This document shows positions 11,701 through 26,700 of a stretch of DNA of 64,000 nucleotides, in pieces; position 1 is the stretch's first letter, and each line of letters begins with the position of its first letter. A program made the position numbers and the translations under genes. Below the pieces are notes generated by a model. The model had not been told where the DNA came from, did not search any database, and was given only the letters and a program-made list of their open reading frames with translations. The DNA lies in assembly GCA_032158295.1 (NCBI GenBank), contig CM063263.1, positions 10,016,474 to 10,080,473 on the forward strand, written 5' to 3'. Source of the stretch: Pycnopodia helianthoides (lineage: Eukaryota; Echinodermata; Asteroidea; Forcipulatida; Asteriidae).

Positions 11701-14700
11701 GGATCGACCAATCAGAATTGAGGATTCAAGTTTGCTTGAAGATAATGTCAGATAGCACTGTACCGTACCATTCCACCTCGTGTGGCAATTCACCTAGATA
11801 TGTCCAAGCAATAACCACCCATCCCCCGAAACAACACAATTTTTTAGCAGATCCGTCATTGATGGAGAAGTTTTTCATTTGAGGCGGCACGATTTGGCGA
11901 ATTGAATTTCCTCGGCAAACGTTAGTAATTATGATGCACCTTGGTAAAGTAGACTTATTGTACATCTTTGAAATTAATACGTTAAAGAGAGGATTGGCTT
12001 GAATAAGGGCCGGAATCCTGGGCTGGCCGGATGCGAGGCTTGTGTCCTTGAGTAAAACACTTTAACTTGAGCCGCAAATCCTGTTTACTGCATGTGCTTT
12101 ATCTGGAGCACTGTGCTGTACGCATTTTGAGACAGGAATGTTTAGGTTGGGGCGAGATGGACCTATTAAGTGCTTTCAAGATGTGGGTCAGGAGAGAATG
12201 CTGATCTGATCAGCTGGATGGAGAAAGCTACTTATGCTGAGATGCTGGAAAGAGTCAACGGAGAAAGAGGATTGTTGAAAGTTATTGATCAGAGGCAGAA
12301 GACGTGGATGGGTTATTAGAGTTTTCAGAGGGAACGGTTTTTACTGGAGGATGTCACGGAAGGAAGATTTGAAGGGAAATGAGGTAGAGGGAGCAGAAGG
12401 AAAGGGGCTTCTTGATGGACTACAGAGAGGGAGTTGTAGAGATGGAGAGGGTGGCCCGGGACCATGTAGCATGGAGAAGGCTGTATAATTATTCTTAAAC
12501 TCATGTACAGGACAGGCCTGTAACAAGGCAAAATACTAATGAGAGGGCATGGCCATTTTCATTTTGCAAAGGGCACTTCCATTGGAAAGTCTTCTATGGG
12601 AAACTGTTGAAGGGGCACCAAGGCCAAGACCAGGGCAACAGAGGCAATGGTCTCTGAGTCCGTGGCCTCCATGTAATACAAGGCCTGGACAGGTAGCACA
12701 AATTCAATAAGACAAATTACAAACGAAGTTGGTAACGATCATACTTTTTGTTGGATAAGATTTACGCATAAAACCTCACTTATCATAAGGTTCATCATAC
12801 CAGATAAATATTTCTGTATGAAAATTTTTCAAAGTTGAGGAAATAACACTTTAAGTGCCCACATCACCTATGGTTGTTTTGATTGCTGCAATAAAAAAAA
12901 CAAACAGTGTTTGTGGCTAAGGGAATGGCCAAGGAAATGGCCGCTGGAAAAATAGAGGCAACGGCTGCTGGAACGACCGAGTCACGGTGAACAAAAAGGG
13001 CCTCCGTGCAAAATTCATGAAAGCGAGATGGAAATCCTGCTGCCAAATGTCAAGATTGTTGTATTTACTTTTAGTCAGGGTTTCATTTAAATCAGTTAAA
13101 TGTTTGCACTGTGTAAGTGTAAAAAAACAAGGACAGGTTTGAGCTTAATTTATGTGCAAAAAAAAAGAGAAAAGAAGAAGTAAACTTTACGGCTTGTCCT
13201 GAAAAGACTGTGCTCTTTTCTTGAAAGAGGTAGCTTCGCCCTTTCAGGAATGAGGCTCCAGACATGCCACCTCTTTAAAAACACAGCGTGTAAACTAAAA
13301 TGTCAAGTCTGCGTTTAGCACCTATTCTAAGTGACCTGAAGTCAGTGACTCATGTATCCAGGGACCAGACTCGAGGAAATATCCTCCACTATGGGGACCC
13401 GAGTGAAGTCAGTTATCGTTTTCCTGCTTCACATCGACACTTCCTTAGCGTCTAGGGACACATGACTTCAGGGGGTAAGGAGAAGGGGGGGGGGGGGACC
13501 CCACAACTGAGATTGGTTATCTGCTAAGCAACAATAGAAACATGGCCCAATTTCTTAGAGCTGCTAAGCCCTGTACAGTTAGAAACAGCTTACCAGCCAA
13601 AATTTCATCAATTGTACATTGTAAGTGGTTTCCATAGAGCTTTCATTAAAGTAGTGGAAACGTCTACAGATACAAAGTAATAACAGGTTACCAGCCAGTA
13701 CCTAAAGGCTTCATCACACACTGCAACCTAGTTCCTGTAACAGTAGACCTGGGTTACCAGCCGTAGTGTCAAGAATGTATAGCACACTGTAGCTGGTTCC
13801 CTTAGAGTTATTGTTCAAGCACTAGAGAGATCTGAGATTAAAAAAACTTGTTTTAGCCAAACTTTCAAAGCCACATCATGCCATAACGGATAGTCCATTG
13901 TGACTTGGTTTTTTAAATTTGTTAAGCACTAAAAAGGTGTGCTTAGTGAAAAACAAGCTACCAGTCAAATTAAGGCAGTATCATGTACTTTGGCTGGTGC
14001 TCTTCTATTTTTGCTAAGCATATTGACTTAAAATGCACTTGACAAATCTTTTCTGTTTAAACTGCTCCTAGCCATTTCATCAGGGGGAAAAAAAAGTTTA
14101 CACAAAACCAAAGTTATTTTTCGACAACTGTCGGTTGGTATCAACCCAACCCAGCCAAAGCCTCTCCTCTGATCGTTATCGTTGCTAGGCAATTCCGTTG
14201 CTACGTACTCGAAACTCAGACTACATGTTGTGTCGGGAAGTGAGATTGGCTCTGAACTATTAAGCGGTGAGGTAGAACGAGTAGGAACGAAGGGGGAAAT
14301 GTAGGTCGCCTCATGAGGAGGTAGCTCCTGATATAAACCAAGGCCCTCCCCCTACATGCCTCTACCTACTCAGCCTACATGTAAATCACACCTGCAATAT
14401 CTCCATATACGTGGCTTAAAGGTAGGGTCATAGATTGCTGAATACCTCCAAAATTACTGGCCATAAAAACTTACTTGGTGAGAAGCAGCTGTTGATAGTA
14501 TAAACTATTTTGAGAAAGGATTCCCTCGTACGTAATATGGTTTAAATTATTCTCCCAAAAAACATTTGAATCTGAGATGCATGAATAGTTCCTCGGATTT
14601 CTGAGGGTTGGTGTCTGTTCATGAATGTTGCCGCAAGAGATGTGGCTGTACCTGCTGTCACCTTGCTAAATGTGGATGGATTCAACGTTCTTGTAAAAAA

Positions 14701-17700
14701 TACAGTGACAGTTTCTTGCTGTTTTCTCAGCAAGTAAACACTGTATTCAGCTGAGGGGTAAATTTAGCGTATCTGCCAACCTTCTAAAAATGAAATTTAA
14801 CTGCTGAGTTACTTCGTGAAAGTTCAAGGGGGAAATCCTCCAGACAGTTGTTTGGTCAAAGGTCACTTCAAAATGTAAGACATTTTCTGCAAATTTTTTA
14901 TGAAGTTGTTGTAAACATTGTTGCTCCAAGATTCACAGGAGGTAAGCACAGTGTTGACAACTTTACCGATGCTGTACCTCATATTGATTCAAAGAGAGAA
15001 AAAAGCATATCAATAGCAGCACATTGGCCGAGTATTAGTACTACACTGATGTAGTATCATCTTCCATCAAAGAGAGTAGGTAGTTTTGCCAAAGTTTCAA
15101 ATTATATGCCTTATATTGATTCAAAGAAAGTAAGCACCACAACAGCAGCAGTTTTGCAAAGATCACTGATGTGGCACCAAGATCTTTATTCAAGCAGAGT
15201 ATTAAAGAGAAACGGCAGCTTTGCAAACATTTCAAGTGATGTGCCTTATCTTGATTCAAAGCATGTAAAAAAACGTGCACACACACAGCACAAACAAGAG
15301 AAGATTATTGGCAAGCATTATCAAGGCTATACTTTATCTAGATGACTTTTTTTTTTCTCGAAATGACTAACCATTCCGAGTGAAGTCCCTAATTGCAGAT
15401 AAATGCTGACAGGATTTGAGGGAAATAGCAGTCATCTATTTCCTACAGAAGTGACTACACAGCCCAATTAAGTGCCATTTACCCCGCGGGCACGAGCACT
15501 AAAATCCTGGCTGGTTGACGTATTGGAGTTCAAGTGTAAAGTGTACTGCTAGGTATTCATGCCTGCACTTGGCTTGATATTTCCATCTAGACTTACATGA
15601 ATGCTGAAGGGTCCTCTTTTAGATGTACGTCACATGGCCTTTCCTCTTTTAAAACCCTCCTACTGTCTGACCATTTAATATCATCCAAGGTTTAGACATG
15701 GAAGATAAACTATGACAGCCTGCGTTATGATATCATGTGGTGAATGCACACAGTAAACAGTCAACCCTCCTACTGTCTGGCAATTTAATATGATCCAAGG
15801 TTTAGAATGGTAGATAAACTATGACAGCCTGCATTATGATATCATGTAGTGAATGCACACAGTGCATGCACACAGTGCACAGTCAACCCTCCTACTGTCT
15901 GACCATTTAATACCATCCACTGTGGTTTTTAATCATAGGTACACAATGCCAGCCTGCAATATGATATCATGTGGTGAATGCATCCACACAGTACATGTGC
16001 AAAGTTAGTTTCTGTGCACAGTAGTGCCACCAGACACAACCAATGCAGTTGCATGATTTCAACTAGTTGGAAAATGTTACCAAGAGTTAGAGAGTTATAA
16101 AAATAAAATGCTGCATCTGGGTTTTTCCCAAATCCAACCCAACCCTATCTTCCATTTATAAGCCTGAATACATTGTAACTACATTTTTAGGCGACCTAGA
16201 CTTCATCTAATCACAAGACATCATACCGCGACAAAACAAAACAGCAAAACAGTTTTCTTACCACTGCTACGACATCCCCATTGCACCTCCGTACCCGGTA
16301 AAGGTTTTGATACTTTTGTAGCCGTACTTCGTCCCGGTCTTTAGGCGGCTTCTTTTTTTTTAGCTTGTGTAGCTCTACATGATGTGATTTGATCTTTTTA
16401 TGACCTGGGAAACAAGTGGAACAAAGATGTTATTTGAAATTCTAACTGAGCTATCAAACAGAAATCCCTGCTCACCATCTTTGTGGTTGAACCCTCTGGA
16501 GGTTAACTAGGGTTTACTAGATTTTAACTAAGAAATTGAACAGATTACACTGTCTGTGGTTAAACCCTCTGGGGTAACAAGGGTTAACTAGATTTTAACT
16601 AAGAAATTGAAAAGATTACAATGTTTGTAGTTAACCACCTAGATGAAACAAGGGTTTAAAGTTCGTTTTAAAAGAAAAATTTGAAAGATTACAATGTTTT
16701 GGGTGGAGGCTTTATAGAGTACAACAAGAATTTACAGGTTTACACCTTTATTTGACTGTTTTTTTGTTTTACAGAGTACAGTGTTTGCAGTTAACCCAGA
16801 GCAAGAAACTATACTTTAAAACTAAGATATTGCAAAGATTACAACGTCTGCTGGCTGAACCCTCTTGAGGTATCTATGGTTAACTAGATTTCAACTAAGA
16901 AATTGAACAGATTACACATTTTGTGGTTGAACCCTCTAGAGGTACAACTACAACTTACCAGGTTAACCAGCTTTATTTGAAAACCATTTTTTAGAGTACA
17001 ATGTCTGCGGTTGACCCAGAGGAGGTAGATACATTATATGCTTTGATTGAAAATTTCATAAACTGCACTGTCAGCCCTCCTTGTGGTTGACCCTGGCGGA
17101 GGTAACTAGGGTTTAGCAACTTTCAACTGAGAATTTGAACAGGTTACAATGGTTGTAACTGAACCCTCTGGAGGTAACTAGGGATTACCAATGCTGTGTC
17201 TGAACATCGAATGGAGAATTCAAACCGCTTACCATCTTTGTGATTAAACCCTCTGGATGTCACTTTATACTGAATGATAATCCCTAGTGTTGTAATGACT
17301 GGCCACGTGCCCAGAATCAGCCAGCTGTACCAACACAGTTCCTGCGATTCCTTCACAAGGAACCGATCGTAGACATACTGCACCATCCGGAACAACTCCA
17401 GGAAATAGTCCGCGCACGTCGTGACGATGGCGCCCCCTATGACGCTCGTGGCCAGGATGAAGAGATGCCGCTGCCACTTCACCGTCAGCAGTCCGCAGAT
17501 GATCCCGATCCCGAACAGTATCCCGAGCGGTATCCAGATGATGTCCGGGTGGTAGAAATGCTCGATGGCGATCAGGACGGCCGCCGTCAGGAAGATCCCC
17601 ATGTGGAAGCCCGACATGAAGAGACCGAAGAGGGTGAAGAGCATGGTGGCCAGGCCGCAGACCACGCCCACACCGATGGAGATGCCCACGTTGGCCCCGA

Positions 17701-20700
17701 TGGAGAGGGAGCTCTCTTCTATACAGACGAGGAAGATGATGATGGAGGCCAGGATGAAACCAACGAGGAACATGATGGCTTTGAAGCATCTATAACCTGT
17801 AACAAGCAAGAAGAAGTAAAACGGTTACTAAATCAGCACCAAAATAAGATTTTCCCAAAGGATATGTGGAAGATTACAGAGGTCAAGATAAAACAAACCA
17901 GGAATGCAGGACATGATGGCTCTGAAGCATCAGCAGAGTAGAAGCTTTATTTCAATGTCAGGCATGATATTTGGCCCTTGGATTCTGCTGGTCTTGCCGC
18001 CTGGGCCCAATTTCCTGGAGCTGCTTAAGCAGAAAATAGCGCTGAAACATTTTCTGCTAAGCAAAGGATACCAGTCACAGATTGTACATGTGACATGGTA
18101 TTTTGGCGGATAACCTCATTCTGGTAAGCATAATTTTCTTGTGCTTGGCTACTTTTTTGTGCTTAAGCAGCTCTTTGAAATTGGTCCAGGAAGTAACCTA
18201 CATGTATATTTTCAACATTATTGTCCTAATTATACCTTTCTGATGCATAAATGGTTGCCACCGGTTTAATGGTCAAATGAAGTTAATACATTCACAAACA
18301 CTCACTCAAAAATACATTAACACATTTTAAAAATTCATTATTCACGCATCTGTAAAGGAAGATATGAGCATTATATACAAGTAGGTTGCACAGTTCTTTG
18401 TAGCCCACAGGGCAATTTGAGAAGTGACGTTTACAACCCCACAACAGTTTTTTCACTAGACAATGTACGCCTGGCTAGTGTTAAGGGTGAGCCCTCATGA
18501 ATAACAAATATCCTCTTGGTTTGGTTTGCAGATGAAGCTTACTAAAGAAATAGGATGTTACACTGCAGATAGACTTTTTACATCACCACAAAACTACAGG
18601 TTTGATCAGAACAGTAGCCATGGTGGTAGAGCTTTTCTTCTCTGTGATGTTGAGTTTGCCTCTTTCAAGTCATTTTGACGGCCATGGAAGGTCAATGACA
18701 AATCCTGAAATCAGGACAAAACCTGACTAATCACACGCTTAAAAACGTGTAGTACATTTTACACAGAGCTGCCAACATACTGGCTTCTTGCAATCAGGGA
18801 GATTTGTGTACAACAATCAGGGAGATATTTAGAATTACTTTAACATAGGGAGAAAGTTTTCATAATCAGGGAGATTTTCAAATTTGTTCATCATAACATG
18901 GAAAGATTGGTTTATTTTCAGGAACTTTCTGCAGAATCAGGGACAGTTCACAGCACTGAAGTGGCACAACAGTGACTTCACCCCAAAATACTAATGCAAG
19001 AAAAAAGAGTAGGTGATGATGTCAATGCAAGACTACTTTAAATACTTTGCATCTTTTTGGAGAAAGCCCTTGCTCAAGTTCTCTGTTCATAGGGACAATT
19101 TAAAAACATGCAGTGCTTCTTTAAAACATTTCTTAAGAGGGAAAACCTCAGAATCTGTTTACATTTCTTTCCCATCCTTGGTTTGAAACCGACCATCATT
19201 TATCACCTCGACATTTGATAAATTATGACATTTCTAAAATAATCAAAACATAAATCCTATGAGAGGCTTAAGGAAGGAATTTCGTAAACATGGTTTCAAC
19301 GGCCGACTTCAGACGGTTTTTTTGATAACGGAGATTTAAACACTCCAAACAGATTGAGACTGTTATGACCCGATGATCAATTCTGCAAGAATTTCAGTAC
19401 AAACCACAAAGATCTTCTAGAATTCTTAAAATTTGTCCAACTGGGATCCGAGGCTAAATCGCTAAGCGCCGAAAAAGTCTTGCTTAGCAGAAACAGATTA
19501 CCAGCTACATGTATATACATTATGTATATTGTCTGTGGCTGGTCTACGGAAAAACAGGATTCTAATAAACAGCTCTACAAAATTGAACAACTTTCAAGAG
19601 AAGTTCTAGAAAATGAATCACTCTCAGAAAAAAAGAAAGAATGTTATTCTTTGAAAAAATTTAACTCGAAAATGTCAAAAAAGAAAGAAAAGTTGCCTCT
19701 TCAAAAAGATTGTAGTGTCAGTGCAAAGTCCTAGAATTGTGTAGTAACAAGTGTGTTTGTGATGACAGACTGATAACTTTTATCTCCCCCCCCCCCCATC
19801 TTGGTTTAAGCTCCTCCCATGCATTGTTTGTCTAGTGTGTAGACAGGCCGGATGTTTCACTCAAGAAGGGCAAGGCAGTTTTTTTTAAGAGGGAACCTCA
19901 ATGAGCAAAATTGTACCGGAACAAGGAGCACCAAGGCTTTGATCAGGGGCCAAGAAGTATCAGGACTGTGTGTAAAACAAATCAGTTGTTTGAAAATGTT
20001 AAATTAAAACACAATTTGTATTCTTTTTTTTAAGCAAGCAGATAACAGTGTTTACCATGTCAGATTTAATTACACCAAATCCATACAAAAAAAAAAAAAA
20101 TCAAATTCTTGGAAATGTCTAACTACCTACCCATCATATGTCAGAAACACTTATTTTGGCCAAAGCAAATTTACTGAATTGGCCAAAATACATTACTGAT
20201 ATTGCAGGTAAATTTCTTTTCAGTTTTACTGTAGTTTAGACTTTCATAAACCACATCAGCAAATACTTTCATCAAAATTTTATAATACTTTTTTTCCAAG
20301 GTTTCAACAAATGTTGATTTTGAACTGTCTAGGGACTTCCGGCCCTGCAAATGTCAAGCCCGAGTCATGAACGCTGACGAACAATTTACGTCAGTTTAGC
20401 AGGTACCTACGTACTGTACTGAGCAACATAAATATTGTTAAAGGGGTTGGGTGACAGACATTTATCTTGGTGCGGACATCTTGCTTTTCTTGCAAATCAA
20501 TGAAATTAAAGTGAGGCTGGAAGGACGGAATAGCCTGGTACCCTTTTAGGGTGGTGAGAAACAGTATTCATAATTGCTACGGCACACAGGGTGCATGACA
20601 TACATGTAGATGGTAGCAGCCGTGGGCATCATGGGGGGTCAACCTTATTCCTCTTTAGGCAGGGCACAATTTGATACAGCTTATTAAGCAAAAAAATGAC

Positions 20701-23700
20701 TGTTTAAAACAAATTTCCAAGTTTGGAAATTGGTTACAAACTATACAAGTCGATGGTGTTTTGGCTGGTAACCCTTTTCTTATGAGCAAAGTTGCTCAGT
20801 AAGCATAAAACATCTGCTTAAAGGCTTTATGAAATTGGGCCCATGTCACATGTACCATCTGTGACTGGTACCCGGTTTATATTTGCTTAGAAGAAAATAT
20901 TTTAGCAATATTTTCTGTTTGAGTAGCTCTATGAGATTGAACTCAGGGTTTGTTTACCAGGGTTTCTCTTAACTTTTTGAATGACCAGCCAGCAGGACAA
21001 GTTACCTTGTCGTTTGTCATTTCACTAGTCCATATTTCATATTAAATACTATTTAATAGGGATGTTCTGAACTAGCCAGCCCGGACCACTTGGAGAAGAT
21101 TTTTTTTAACTGGTCCTTGGGTGTTTCAACTAGCATTTGGCCAGCGGGCCACTGTTAAGGAAGAACCCTGTTTGCTCCGAATGGACCATCAAAAGGTTGA
21201 CAAGTAATGATGGTTAATATGAGCTGGTCTATGATTTGACATTTAGGAGGCTACACCTGTACATTGTGTTTAGCAAGTCCAGTGTAATCTGATGGGGGTG
21301 ATGACAGAGTAATTTCAGAAGTCCAGGTGGAGAGGGTAAGACTTGATGATTGATGAGTGAGTGTCCACATGGTCAACAAATAAGAGGGTAATAAAACTTG
21401 ATGCCTTCTAGGCCTGCCCTAGACCCTTCAGAATCTCTTTGGTTGTGCATGAGGTTCAGTAATGTAGGCTGAACCAAAAATGCTCTTAACCAGGGCTCGA
21501 ATTTGACACTGGACCGCAGGCCCGGGGCCAGTGATTTTAGCATCGGGCCAGTAAACTCATGTTTGGACAAGTCCGGCGGTCTTGTGTTCAAATGTTGACT
21601 TTCAGTCTGATAAATACAATTCTGTTGATTATCAAAGACTACATACCCATAATATACAAATGAAATCAATCTTCTCTCAGTGCTTTTTCAAATTCAAACA
21701 GTTCAAGTATTAACCTGTGTAGGCATTTTTTCTTCTCACTTCAATTCTGGTCTTGTACTCAAAATTCTGGTCCAGTAAATATTTTTAGCTACAAGCCCTG
21801 CGGTCTTGTGGGTTGTTCTCCCAAATTCTAGCCCTGTTAACAGTAGAACTTGAAACTTTGCATGGCCAAAGTACAATCCTGAAGACGATCAAAGCATACT
21901 GATCAAAACGTTGTCTTGTTGTACAATCAAATATTAAAGTCGACTCACATGCATCTGATATTTGTATTACTATTCCTGACCCCCATATTACACATTTACA
22001 AATTGTTTTCTCCGGAATGGTCTTGAAAAGAGGGTTGGTTGGGATGAACATTCTTACACCATATCTTGCATTATCCCTTTAACAAAGTGACTAACGGTGA
22101 CTGATCCTGCACAGTCTGAAAGAGTACACCTGATCTGCCTTGTTCATGGCATAAATAACCAGATTGTCAACTCTGAGAAAAACCACAAGCCCATGGAGTT
22201 GGGGGGGGGCGGAATGATGTTACCCCCCTCCCCATCCCCCTTTGTGGTCTGTGTAGGAGGGGTGAATCACTAGACAACATAAGGTACTACCATTGGAGTA
22301 CAGGGGGGTCAATTGGGGGTATGAACCCAATCCACTTATGGGTTTTGAGGTTTGTTTGTGACAGGTGAATTGGTGGAGTAAATATGGGTATCATGGGAGG
22401 AGGGGGGGGGGGTAAGACTATGACTCAAGGGTCAAAGAGAGGTTCTTAGAAAGCAATATTTGACGGGACGGGGTTGGGTCTCAGGTTAAACCTTTCCAAT
22501 CAAATTTATATAGCAGTTATAATTCACTTGAAGGATTCTGGACATGTGCCTAGCACTTAATTAAAACAAGGGACTGACAACAGCTTTTCAAGAGTGGGCT
22601 TATCACAACAAACAAAGCTTCCATTTCGACCGCATTTAATTTGATACAAGTTTGTGTGTCGAAATTCAACCTTGATGCCTGCTGGTCAGAGACCATCAGA
22701 CTTCAATCAAGAGCAGCCATCTTGTTTGTTCTTGATTCACGTCAGTGTAACCAAAATGAGGCTGACAGGGAAAGTTAGTCTGCCCCCTTTTCAGATACAC
22801 ATTTGTAAAGGGAGTCTCACAATTGTTATTGCCACAAGGAACAAGACAAATGTAGACCCTAGGGGCTTCTTCCAAACTTCGGCTTAGGCTTCGGCTTTTA
22901 GCTCCGCTTGTTGTTGAAGCACCGTACAAGCTAGAGCTGGAGCCCAAGCAGGAGCTGGAGCTAAAGTTCTAGGTTTGGAAAACGCACTTGAGTATTTTCT
23001 TCAAAGATGAAAGCATGCCAGTTGAAATACTTGAGAGTGTGTGTACGGAATCTGTAGATGGTGATGATGGATGGAGACAAAAACAAACAGACGAGCAAAA
23101 CATCTGTTTATCATATGCTGATGCGAGCAAAGCAGAAGGTTGTCCCAAGAGTTGGCCCAAGATGTGGCGCTGAGTGTGGACGATTCCGTGAGAAACACCG
23201 GGCTGCAGGAATGAGACAAAGGCCGGACATGGCGCTGGGGCAAGGTTGGGATGCGGCGCTGAGGAAGTGGAGATGGAGATGAACTTTCCGTACTCGGGGG
23301 ATTGGTCCCTGCTTGTTACTGCCAAAGGCCATACAGGGTGAATAGACTTTACCAGACTTACCTCAGCCCTCGGACCGATGGGGGTCAAGACGCGGCGCTG
23401 GGTTGATGGGGTTTCTGTATGGGGGAAATAACGATCCAATCAGAGCTGGGCATTGCGCATTAAGGTCAAAGGCCGTAAGAGGGTGGACTTTAACAGACTT
23501 GCTTCAGCCCTCGGACTGTTGGGGCCAAGATGCGGCGCTGGGATGATGGGTTTCTCTTTTTGGAGAAACAATAATCCAATCAAAGTTAGACATTGCTCAT
23601 TAATGCCAAAGGGCATAGGAAGATGGACTCTAACTGATAAGAGATAAGATGTCGCACTGGGAAGACGGTAGGGTGTCTATGATGGACAAATTATCCGATC

Positions 23701-26700
23701 TTAGTTTGACCTTAAGGACATTCATTGTGGATGGAAAGGACCTCAGTGGACTTGCCTCGTGCCATGAGGACAGGGAAAAAGTGATACAAGGGCGAAGGGA
23801 GGGTGTTTGCAAGGCAAAAGGTCCTAGGGATAAAAATGCTACAAAAAAGCTACCTTAAAGGAACATTACAGAATTGGTAATTGTAAAATATACTTTTGAT
23901 CACAGATTTACATAAAACTTACACGGTCTAATGATGATGATAGTAGAAAACATCCCTTGAAATATTTCTGTCTGAAATGCCATATTTGATGAGAAATGAA
24001 TAAGCTAATTTTCCGATCGGAGTTTATCGCTCAGTGAGCGTTTTATTCATTTGTTGAACCTATATGATTTCATGCAAATGTGTAATCGGTATTTCACTAT
24101 TTTCTCGTGACCCAGATGGCCGATCGATCTCAAACTTATACAGGTTTGTCAGTTTATGTATATAGTGGATTACATAAAGTGCTTACACTGCCAGCAACTG
24201 TTTTGTTAGCAAAAACCAATTCTGTAATGTTCCTTTAAAAGTTCTACTGAGTAATCCTCCAAAGAAATTAAAACTAAACCTTTGCGATATTACATGCAGC
24301 ATGTCTGCATGTAGTTAGCAGTATTTTCATCCCATCAAGAGAAAGTTCTTAAGTTCAGCCTAACCTCTGCCTGAATTCCCCTCAACCGAAACGTCCACAC
24401 AAGGTGTCACAAACGATCCTCATCGTGGATTCCTCTGCCATGAATCAAAGCCGACAACTCATCAATCTCATCAAGTTGTCTTCGGCTTCCTCTCCTCCAC
24501 ACATATTTTTCTTATTTGAACTTCTTACTTATCGCCTTGCCTCAGACCCGCAAGTTCACGACCGAGCTCCTCGATTCATAATTGGTGGTCGTTCTCAGCG
24601 GTGGCGTTCCCCCAATTAAGCAGCCTGGGTCGACAGGAAGTTCACGGAGTGGCTAGATTAACAAGGGTCCCATCCTCAATCAACGCCTCAATTTCCGAGC
24701 CCATCAAGAAAGGGAGATGGAAGCAAACAAAGTTGCTGCAATCTGCGCAGAGCATTCTCCACATCCTTGTGGCTTTCTAGACACTAATTTATAAGCTGCA
24801 GATTTTGTTTGTGACTGATTATCCTCAAAAGAGGTTTATTTTTGAATTGTTAGTTCTGTAGCCATGTCACTTGCTGTCAAAGGCAGTTGGCCGAGGGCCA
24901 AAAATTCAAAATTTTCATTGACCCCCTCTTGTTTTTTTATTTTGACCAATAGCTGCATCGAAAGTTGGTCAGTGGCAGGCCTGGCATTACACCATGGCCT
25001 CTGTTTCCCCTGGTATTGGCCTTGGAGCTCATTTAAAAGATCCCCTCACTTTAAAAGAATTTCCAATGGAAGTGCCATTTGCAAAACAAAAATGAACTTG
25101 CCCCCTTCCAAGATAAAATCCCAGGCACGTATAGGGAAAAGTTTGACGCACCAGCCAGTCCAGCAAAACAGCATGACAAGACATTTAACCAAAGAAGAAC
25201 TGTCTAACCCAATTAGCGATAACAATTTAAGGTCTAGGGTCCACATCTTGGCCAGGATTTGAACCCACATTCAGCAGACTAAAGGCAAAAGTGCCCAAAC
25301 AATGCTATCACCTTTTACATCGTACTTTCAGTGACTCCCCAACGTCAATCATAGAAACCTTGAAGAAAACTTACAACCTGTCTACAGCGTTTTTCTGTAG
25401 AAATCTAAAACAACCAACCCCCAACCCACCACCATCTCAAGAAACGTGACACACGATTCTCAGTAAAAATGACACAGCGTTGCATCATGATTCCCTAAGT
25501 AACCCCCCCCCCTCACTTCACACCCCCCCCCCCCACCAAGCTAACAAAGCCCGACTTCAACACCGATCCCCTTATTCCACAGAACCGATCAGTCTGAACT
25601 CCACGGTGTACTTTTTTAGTTCCATGGGTGACCCTTTTTTTTCCCGGGGTACCCCCACTGCTCTGGGAATGCTCACCCTAGATTCCCGTGTCGATTTCAC
25701 GGCGAGCGAACAATGCCATCACATTTAATTGGAAAAAGAGATTGAACTTTCTTCTGACTACATGTACATCCAGAGAGTGTCACATCTGCTGATAACCCTC
25801 GTTATATGCTCTCACACTCGGTGAACATTCAAGTAAAAAAAAAAAGAGAAAATCCACAAGAACAACCTGTGAAATTTTCTGCTCTGCTGGCCTGAATTCA
25901 CAAATTGTTTCACAGATACCTTGGGTGTCCACATTCATTACAATTTAGGCACACCACTTCAATCTTGTGTGGGGGTAGAGTTTTTCTATGAAGGACATTA
26001 GTTAATTCTGCTGGAACATTTCCAGAGGCACCAAGGCAATGACCGAGGGCATGTAGGGAAATTATTTCAACCGCCACCATGAAGCATCCAGCCTGTAAAC
26101 ATTGCCTGTTCCAAAACTAGTTGACATAATCAAACTTGTCTTAGAAGCAAGGTAGATTTTTCTTGGCAGCTTCCACCCACCCATGGGGGATATTAGTTAA
26201 TTCTACTTGAACATTTCAAGAGGCACCAAGGTAATGTAGGCAAATTATTGGGGCATGTAGGCATGTAGGCAAATTATTTCAACCGCCACCATGAAGCATC
26301 CAGCCTGTTAATATTGCCTGTTCCAAAACTAGCTGACGTAATAAACCTTAAGAGTATTAAAGGAACATTACAGAATTGTTTTTTGCTAACAAAACAGTTG
26401 CTGGCAGTGTAAGCACTTTATATAATCCACCATATACATAAACTGACAAACCCGTAGAAGTTTGAGATCGATTGGCCATCTGGGTCACGAGAAAATAGTG
26501 AAAAACCAATTACACATTTGCAAGAAATCATATAGGTTCAACAGATGAATAAGTCACTCACTGAGCGATAAACTCCAAACGGAAAATTAGTTTATTCATT
26601 TCTCATCAAATATGGCATTTCAGACAGAAATATTTCAAGGGATGTTTTCTACTATCATCATCATTAGACCGTGTAAGTTTTATGTAAATCTGTGATCAAA

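Noticed and set aside
17797..17809. ATG at 17809 as the start of the TMEM198 protein
   Set aside because: It lies upstream of a good acceptor (TTGTTACAG) and would omit the first membrane segment found in the 34.3-kb exon.
17465..17941. 158-residue plus-strand open frame
   Set aside because: It is the antisense of TMEM198 exon 2 and its acceptor region; the acidic, low-complexity product follows from the complement of membrane codons.
22875..22975. Coding repeat (GGAGCT / CTTCGG hexamers)
   Set aside because: It is an imperfect palindrome of hexamers without a sustained frame; similar hexamer tracts near 29.25 and 33.0 kb are intronic simple repeats.
22969..23439. 156-residue minus-strand open frame
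   Set aside because: It overlaps the 23.2-23.7 kb minisatellite and other open frames; its length follows from repeat composition.
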